Shown: in pieces, positions 60,574 to 64,000 of the stretch
Position numbering within the stretch: position 1 is the stretch's first letter
Layout of the letters: every line of letters starts with the position of its first letter
Source: VFJZ01 sp046598415
GTDB taxonomy: Bacteria > Actinomycetota > Thermoleophilia > Gaiellales > F1-60-MAGs149
Length of the DNA: 64,000 bases
Reading direction: 5' to 3'
Assembly (NCBI GenBank): GCA_046598415.1
Contig: JBKJIG010000104.1
Coordinates: 1 to 64,000, forward strand
Translations under genes and position numbers: made by a program
Notes under the pieces: generated by a model
The model's database searches: none
The model's input: only the letters and a program-made list of their open reading frames with translations
What the model was told of the DNA's origin: nothing

Positions 60574-61548
60574 TCAGCAGGTGGTCGCGGGGAGCGCGGG
60601 CACCTGGAGCCCGGTCGCGACCTCGCGCGCCGTCTCCACGAATGCCTGTGCGGCCCGCGAACGATACCGATCCGGGTGCCAGACGAGACCGATGCGGCGG
60701 CTGAACGCCGAGCCCTCGGCCAGCGGCAGCACCACGACCTCGGCGTCGGGGACGTGGCGCTCGACGGCCAGCATCGGCACGATCGCGTAGCCGAGCCCGC
60801 TCGCCACCAGGCGCTGCGTCGTCAGGTTGTCGTCCGTGCGGAAGACGACCCGCGGCCGCGCGCGTGCGTCCTCGAGCGCCTTCGCGATGCGGATGCCGCA
60901 CGAGTCGTTGTTCAGCGACCCCGAGATGAGGTTCTCGTCGTCGAGGTCGGACAACTCGATCGCGTCGTGCTCGACCAGCGGGCTTCCCGTCGGGGCGATC
61001 ACGACGTAGTCGTCGGAGACCAGCTCCTCGATCTCGAGCGAGCCGTCGGGAAGCGAGGTGTCGGAGAACGCGAGGTCGAGCTGGCCGGCGCGCACCAGGT
61101 CGTCGAGATCGCCGCAGTTGACCTCGTTGCGCAGCACGACGCCCACGCGCGGCCAGCCGTCGCGGAACCGCGTCAGCGTGGGCGGCAGCAGGCGGGCACT
61201 GGCCGACTGGAAGGTGCCGATGCGCACGGTGCCGGCCTCGCCGGCGGCGAGCGCGTCGAGGTCGGCGCGGACGGCGCCGAGACGGGCGGTGATGTGCGTC
61301 GCGTGGCGCAGCAGCAACTCGCCGGCCTCGGTCAGCGACACGGGCCGCGGGCCGCCCGGCCGCTCGACCAGCCGATGCCCGACCGCGCGCTCCAGCGTGG
61401 CGATCTGCTGCGACACCGCGCTCTGCGCGTAGCCCAGCTCGATCGCGGCCTGCGAGAACGATCTGGTGCGGGCGATGGTGGCGAGGGCGGTCAGATGCCG
61501 CACCTCGACGCCGGCGAGTAGATCATGATTTGAGATTGACTTGGCCAT
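60574..61548 (-). CDS. LysR-family transcriptional regulator
   Basis: A 324-residue LTTR. The winged helix (about 16-76) reads LTALATIARTRSFSQAAIELGYAQSAVSQQIATLERAVGHRLVER, and the effector domain (about 105-310) contains GTFQSASARLLPP and FRTDDNLTTQRLVASGLGYAIVP. It shares an operon with the dipeptidase and nucleoside hydrolase, which it may regulate, and diverges from a 40-residue ORF. ATG 61548 has AAGGAAAA about 10 nt upstream on its strand. Confidence 0.93.
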   Translation of the reverse strand: MAKSISNHDLLAGVEVRHLTALATIARTRSFSQAAIELGYAQSAVSQQIATLERAVGHRLVERPGGPRPVSLTEAGELLLRHATHITARLGAVRADLDALAAGEAGTVRIGTFQSASARLLPPTLTRFRDGWPRVGVVLRNEVNCGDLDDLVRAGQLDLAFSDTSLPDGSLEIEELVSDDYVVIAPTGSPLVEHDAIELSDLDDENLISGSLNNDSCGIRIAKALEDARARPRVVFRTDDNLTTQRLVASGLGYAIVPMLAVERHVPDAEVVVLPLAEGSAFSRRIGLVWHPDRYRSRAAQAFVETAREVATGLQVPALPATTC

Positions 61549-61619
61549 GAAGTCGAATTTTCCTTATTGATCTTAATCGCCGATAATACGAGAGTACCCG
61601 ATCGAAAAGGAAGATCAAA
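61549..61619. promoter_or_regulatory. AT-rich divergent control region of LysR and small ORF
   Basis: This 71-bp island is by far the most AT-rich part of the window. It has GATAATAC (61582-61589), a good forward minus-10, and TTATTGATCTTAAT/GATAA pieces that could form LysR half-sites. AAGGAAG at 61607-61613 is a ribosome binding site 6 nt before ATG 61620. Confidence 0.6.
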
Positions 61620-61742
61620 ATGACCAGCCTCGCCTTCACCATCGTGCTCTTCGTGCTCCTCCCGGTCCTCGCCGTCCGCTTCGGCGCGGAGTCCCGCTCC
61701 GGCTTCGGACCCACCCCGGACTGGCACCTGCGCACCAGTTGA
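61620..61742 (+). CDS. Small membrane protein of 40 residues
   Basis: ATG 61620 to TGA 61742 encodes 40 residues: a hydrophobic helix AFTIVLFVLLPVLAV (5-19) followed by a polar tail RFGAESRSGFGPTPDWHLRTS. A good ribosome binding site and an AT-rich promoter precede it, which is rare here, so I think it is real. The tail resembles short Actinobacterial proteins ending in D/ESR-x-x-x-DW. Its function is unknown; being divergent from the LysR gene, it may be that regulator's target. Confidence 0.65.
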   Translation: MTSLAFTIVLFVLLPVLAVRFGAESRSGFGPTPDWHLRTS

Positions 61743-61764
61743 CAGCCGTTCGGGTGGCGCCGGG

Positions 61765-61770
61765 TATCGT
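61765..61770 (+). promoter_or_regulatory. Minus-10 TATCGT for dxr-rseP
   Basis: TATCGT ends 8 nt before ATG 61779. It gives the dxr operon its own leaderless promoter after its separation from cdsA. Confidence 0.5.
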
Positions 61771-61778
61771 TCGACTCG

Positions 61779-62879
61779 ATGAAACGGGTCGCGATCCTCG
61801 GCGCCACCGGTTCGGTCGGAGCCCAGGCGCTCGCGGTCTGCGCCGCTGATCCGGCGCTCCAGGTGGTGGCCCTCGCCGGCAACCGCAACCGCGACGCACT
61901 GCGCGCGGCAGCCGCCGAGCACGGCGTCGACCGGCTCGCCCTCGCGTCGGTCGACGGCCCCGACGCCATCGTCCGGCTCGTCGAGGAGTGCGGCGCCGAC
62001 ATCGTCCTGAACGCCATCGTCGGCGCGGCCGGTCTCGACGCCTCCCTCGCGACGCTGCGCTCCGGCGCCGACCTGGCCCTCGCCAACAAGGAGTCCCTCG
62101 TCGCCGGCGGCCCGCTGGTGCTGGCCGAGGTGGCGCGCTCCGGCCGCCGCCTGCTGCCCGTCGACTCCGAGCACTCGGCCCTGTTGCAGTGCACGGCCTC
62201 CGACCACGCCGACGCGATCCTGTCGCTGGTGCTGACGGCGTCGGGCGGCCCGTTCCGCGGCCGCACCGTCGACGACCTGCGCGACGTCGGCCCGGCCGAC
62301 GCCCTCGCGCATCCGACGTGGGACATGGGCGCGAAGATCTCGATCGACTCGGCCACGCTCATGAACAAGGGACTCGAGGTGATCGAGGCGCACTTCCTGT
62401 TCGGCCTGCCGTACGACCGGATCGAGGTGGTGGTGCACCCGCAGTCGATCGTGCACGGCATGGCCCGCATGCGCGACGGCGCGCTGCTCGCGCACGTCGG
62501 CCACCCCGACATGCGCGTGCCCATCTCCTACGCGCTCACGTATCCGTCCCGCGCCGCCACGGCGGCCGCGCAGCTCGACCTCTCGCAGCCGCTGTCGCTC
62601 ACCTTCGAGCCGCCGGACACCGCCACCTTCCGCTGCCTCGCGCTCGCGCGCGCAGCGGGCGAGGCCGGCGGCACCGCGCCGTGCGTGCTCAACGCCGCCA
62701 ACGAGGAGGCCGTGGCCGCGTTCCTGGCCGGCCGCGTCGGCTTCCTCGACATCGCCGCGCTGGTGGCCGATGCGCTCGACGCGATCCCGGTCGTGCCGGT
62801 CGACGACATCGAGGTCGTCCGCCTGGCCGATGCGGCCGCCCGCGCCACCGTCGCCGACCGGCTGGGAGCCGTCGCATGA
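61779..62879 (+). CDS. dxr: 1-deoxy-D-xylulose 5-phosphate reductoisomerase
   Basis: A 366-residue enzyme converting DXP to MEP with NADPH, the committed step of the MEP isoprenoid pathway. ILGATGSVGAQAL is the Rossmann loop, ANKESLVAGG, LPVDSEHSAL (metal Asp/Glu), HPTWDMGAKISIDSATLMNKGLEVIEAH and HPQSIVHGM are diagnostic. Its product ultimately feeds UppS encoded 4 kb upstream. The stop overlaps rseP by 4 nt. Confidence 0.97.
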   Translation: MKRVAILGATGSVGAQALAVCAADPALQVVALAGNRNRDALRAAAAEHGVDRLALASVDGPDAIVRLVEECGADIVLNAIVGAAGLDASLATLRSGADLALANKESLVAGGPLVLAEVARSGRRLLPVDSEHSALLQCTASDHADAILSLVLTASGGPFRGRTVDDLRDVGPADALAHPTWDMGAKISIDSATLMNKGLEVIEAHFLFGLPYDRIEVVVHPQSIVHGMARMRDGALLAHVGHPDMRVPISYALTYPSRAATAAAQLDLSQPLSLTFEPPDTATFRCLALARAAGEAGGTAPCVLNAANEEAVAAFLAGRVGFLDIAALVADALDAIPVVPVDDIEVVRLADAAARATVADRLGAVA

Positions 62880-64000
62880 CCTACCTGGTCGCGATCCTCG
62901 GCCTGCTGCTGCTCGTGTTCGTGCACGAGCTCGGGCACTTCCTCGCCGCCAAGGGCGTCGGCGCCCGGGCGACGAAGTTCTACGTCGGGTTCCCGCCCGC
63001 GCTCGTCAACCACAAGCGCGGCGGGACGGAGTACGGCATCGGCATGATCCCGCTCGGCGGCTACGTGAAGATCGTCGGCATGGCGCGGCCCCAGCCGGTC
63101 GACCTGTGGCGCATCCGCGACGCGGCCGACGAGGCGCAGCTGCGCCGCACCGAGGACGACCCCGACGAGCTGACGCCGGCCGTCGACGCGCTCGAGCGGG
63201 CGCTCAAGTCGGGGCGGCTGCACGAGGCGCTGCCGCTGACCGCGCCCGTCGCCGAGGCGCTCGGCCGCGACGCCGGCCTGCTGCAGGACGCGACGCTGCG
63301 CCAGGCCCGCAAGGACCTCGCGCGCATGACCGACGACCTCGACCCCCGTGCCTACTGGGCGCTGTCGGTGTGGCGCCGGATCGTGATCATCGCCGCCGGC
63401 CCGTTCGCCAACGTCGTCGCGGCGGTCGTGATCCTCGCCGCCTTCTACGTCATCGGCGAGCCCACGTTCGCTCCGAAGGTCGGCAAGGTGACGGCGAACT
63501 CGGCGGCGGCGAGCGCGGGCCTCGCGCCCGGCGACCTGATCGTGGCGGTCGGCAGCAAGACCATCGAGACGCCGAACGAGGTGGCGCCGGCGACTGCCGC
63601 GACCGGTGGCAAGCCGGTCGTGATCAAGGTCAGGCGCGGCGCCGGCGTCGTTGCGCTCGGGCCGGTCGCGCCGAGGTTCAGCGAGGCTGACAACCGGTAC
63701 CTGTTCGGCATCCAGCTGGAGGCCGAGCGCAACGGCACGAAGCACTCCGGCCCGCTGACGGCGACGCGCCGCGCGCTGGAGGAGACGTGGCTCGTCACCA
63801 AGGGCACCGTCGAGGGCCTGAAGGGCGTGGTGACGCCGAAGGGCCGCGACCAGCTGACGACGCCCGTGGGCATCGTCGAGACCTCGTCCGAGGCTGTCTC
63901 GGCCGGCTACTACCCGGGCCTGCTCGCGTTCATCTCGCTGGCGCTCGCGATCTTCAACCTGCTGCCGTTCCTGCCGCTCGACGGCGGGCACATCCTGTTC
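62876..64000 (+). CDS. rseP: RseP/Rip1-like site-2 protease with PDZ domain, cut by window end
   Basis: The first 375 residues are present and the frame runs off the window. HELGH (17-21) gives zinc ligands and catalytic Glu in the first helix. GIGMIPLGGYVKI is the membrane-entering beta region. A charged, helical insert of about 80 residues (about 62-158) follows, then a PDZ domain (about 200-265) with AASAGLAPGDLIVAV. NLLPFLPLDGGH near the edge holds the third zinc ligand. It should cleave membrane-bound anti-sigma factors or signal peptides. The dxr-rseP pairing is classic. Confidence 0.93.
   Translation, partial: MTYLVAILGLLLLVFVHELGHFLAAKGVGARATKFYVGFPPALVNHKRGGTEYGIGMIPLGGYVKIVGMARPQPVDLWRIRDAADEAQLRRTEDDPDELTPAVDALERALKSGRLHEALPLTAPVAEALGRDAGLLQDATLRQARKDLARMTDDLDPRAYWALSVWRRIVIIAAGPFANVVAAVVILAAFYVIGEPTFAPKVGKVTANSAAASAGLAPGDLIVAVGSKTIETPNEVAPATAATGGKPVVIKVRRGAGVVALGPVAPRFSEADNRYLFGIQLEAERNGTKHSGPLTATRRALEETWLVTKGTVEGLKGVVTPKGRDQLTTPVGIVETSSEAVSAGYYPGLLAFISLALAIFNLLPFLPLDGGHILF

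Overview
The window is one continuous, very GC-rich, gene-dense bacterial chromosome segment on which almost every base is coding. Family content and order (bacterial-type glyQS, pgeF-yggS-sepF, proC-yggT-divIVA, a DksA/TraR zinc finger protein next to lspA-rluD, rpsB-tsf-pyrH-frr-uppS-cdsA, dxr-rseP, and a MurA with Asp at the usual Cys position) suggest a deep-branching Actinomycetota, most likely Thermoleophilia (Solirubrobacterales/Gaiellales type). That placement is inferred from gene content and base composition and was not tested. No phage, plasmid, IS transposase, CRISPR, rRNA or tRNA gene was seen. Region 1 (1-10.2 kb) is a surface polysaccharide locus on both strands: a GH2 beta-mannosidase-like enzyme (cut by the window edge), a fused double alpha/beta hydrolase, a GT2 and a GT4 glycosyltransferase, a Wzx-like flippase, a CE4 deacetylase, a Wzy-like ligase/polymerase and a Wzz/BY-kinase chain-length regulator. 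Two tandem secreted beta-helix paralogues (10.4-13.9 kb) follow. Region 2 (13.9-24.2 kb) holds a class V aminotransferase, a secreted sugar dehydrogenase, glyQS, the PPDK regulatory protein, an ATP-grasp enzyme, PPDK and an S51 peptidase. Region 3 (24.2-37.8 kb) mixes wecB, a metB-like gamma-synthase, three HD-type proteins, a ComB-like phosphatase, DedA, a second class V aminotransferase, a GntR/GNAT pair, murA, a DmpA-type peptidase, ridA and a CCA-transferase family gene. Region 4 (37.9-53.5 kb) carries the division and envelope cluster pgeF-yggS-sepF, proC-yggT-divIVA and dksA-like-lspA-rluD. It is interrupted by a polyamine-type glutamine synthetase/hydrolase pair, transporters, and a metY-metX-metW operon behind a SAM riboswitch and terminator. 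Region 5 (53.5-64 kb) is the translation/lipid block rpsB-tsf, pyrH-frr-uppS-cdsA and dxr-rseP. A reverse-strand nucleoside hydrolase/dipeptidase/LysR module and a 40-residue membrane ORF split it. The strongest global signal is regulatory. At least 23 genes begin 6 to 10 bases after a TAnnnT hexamer with no room for a ribosome binding site, which is the signature of leaderless mRNAs. Genes meet head to head with gaps as small as 19 bp, and tail to tail with coding overlaps at nine places. Three genes appear to use TTG starts, and two (the ATP-grasp enzyme and MetW) have conserved N-termini that extend upstream of any ATG, GTG or TTG.
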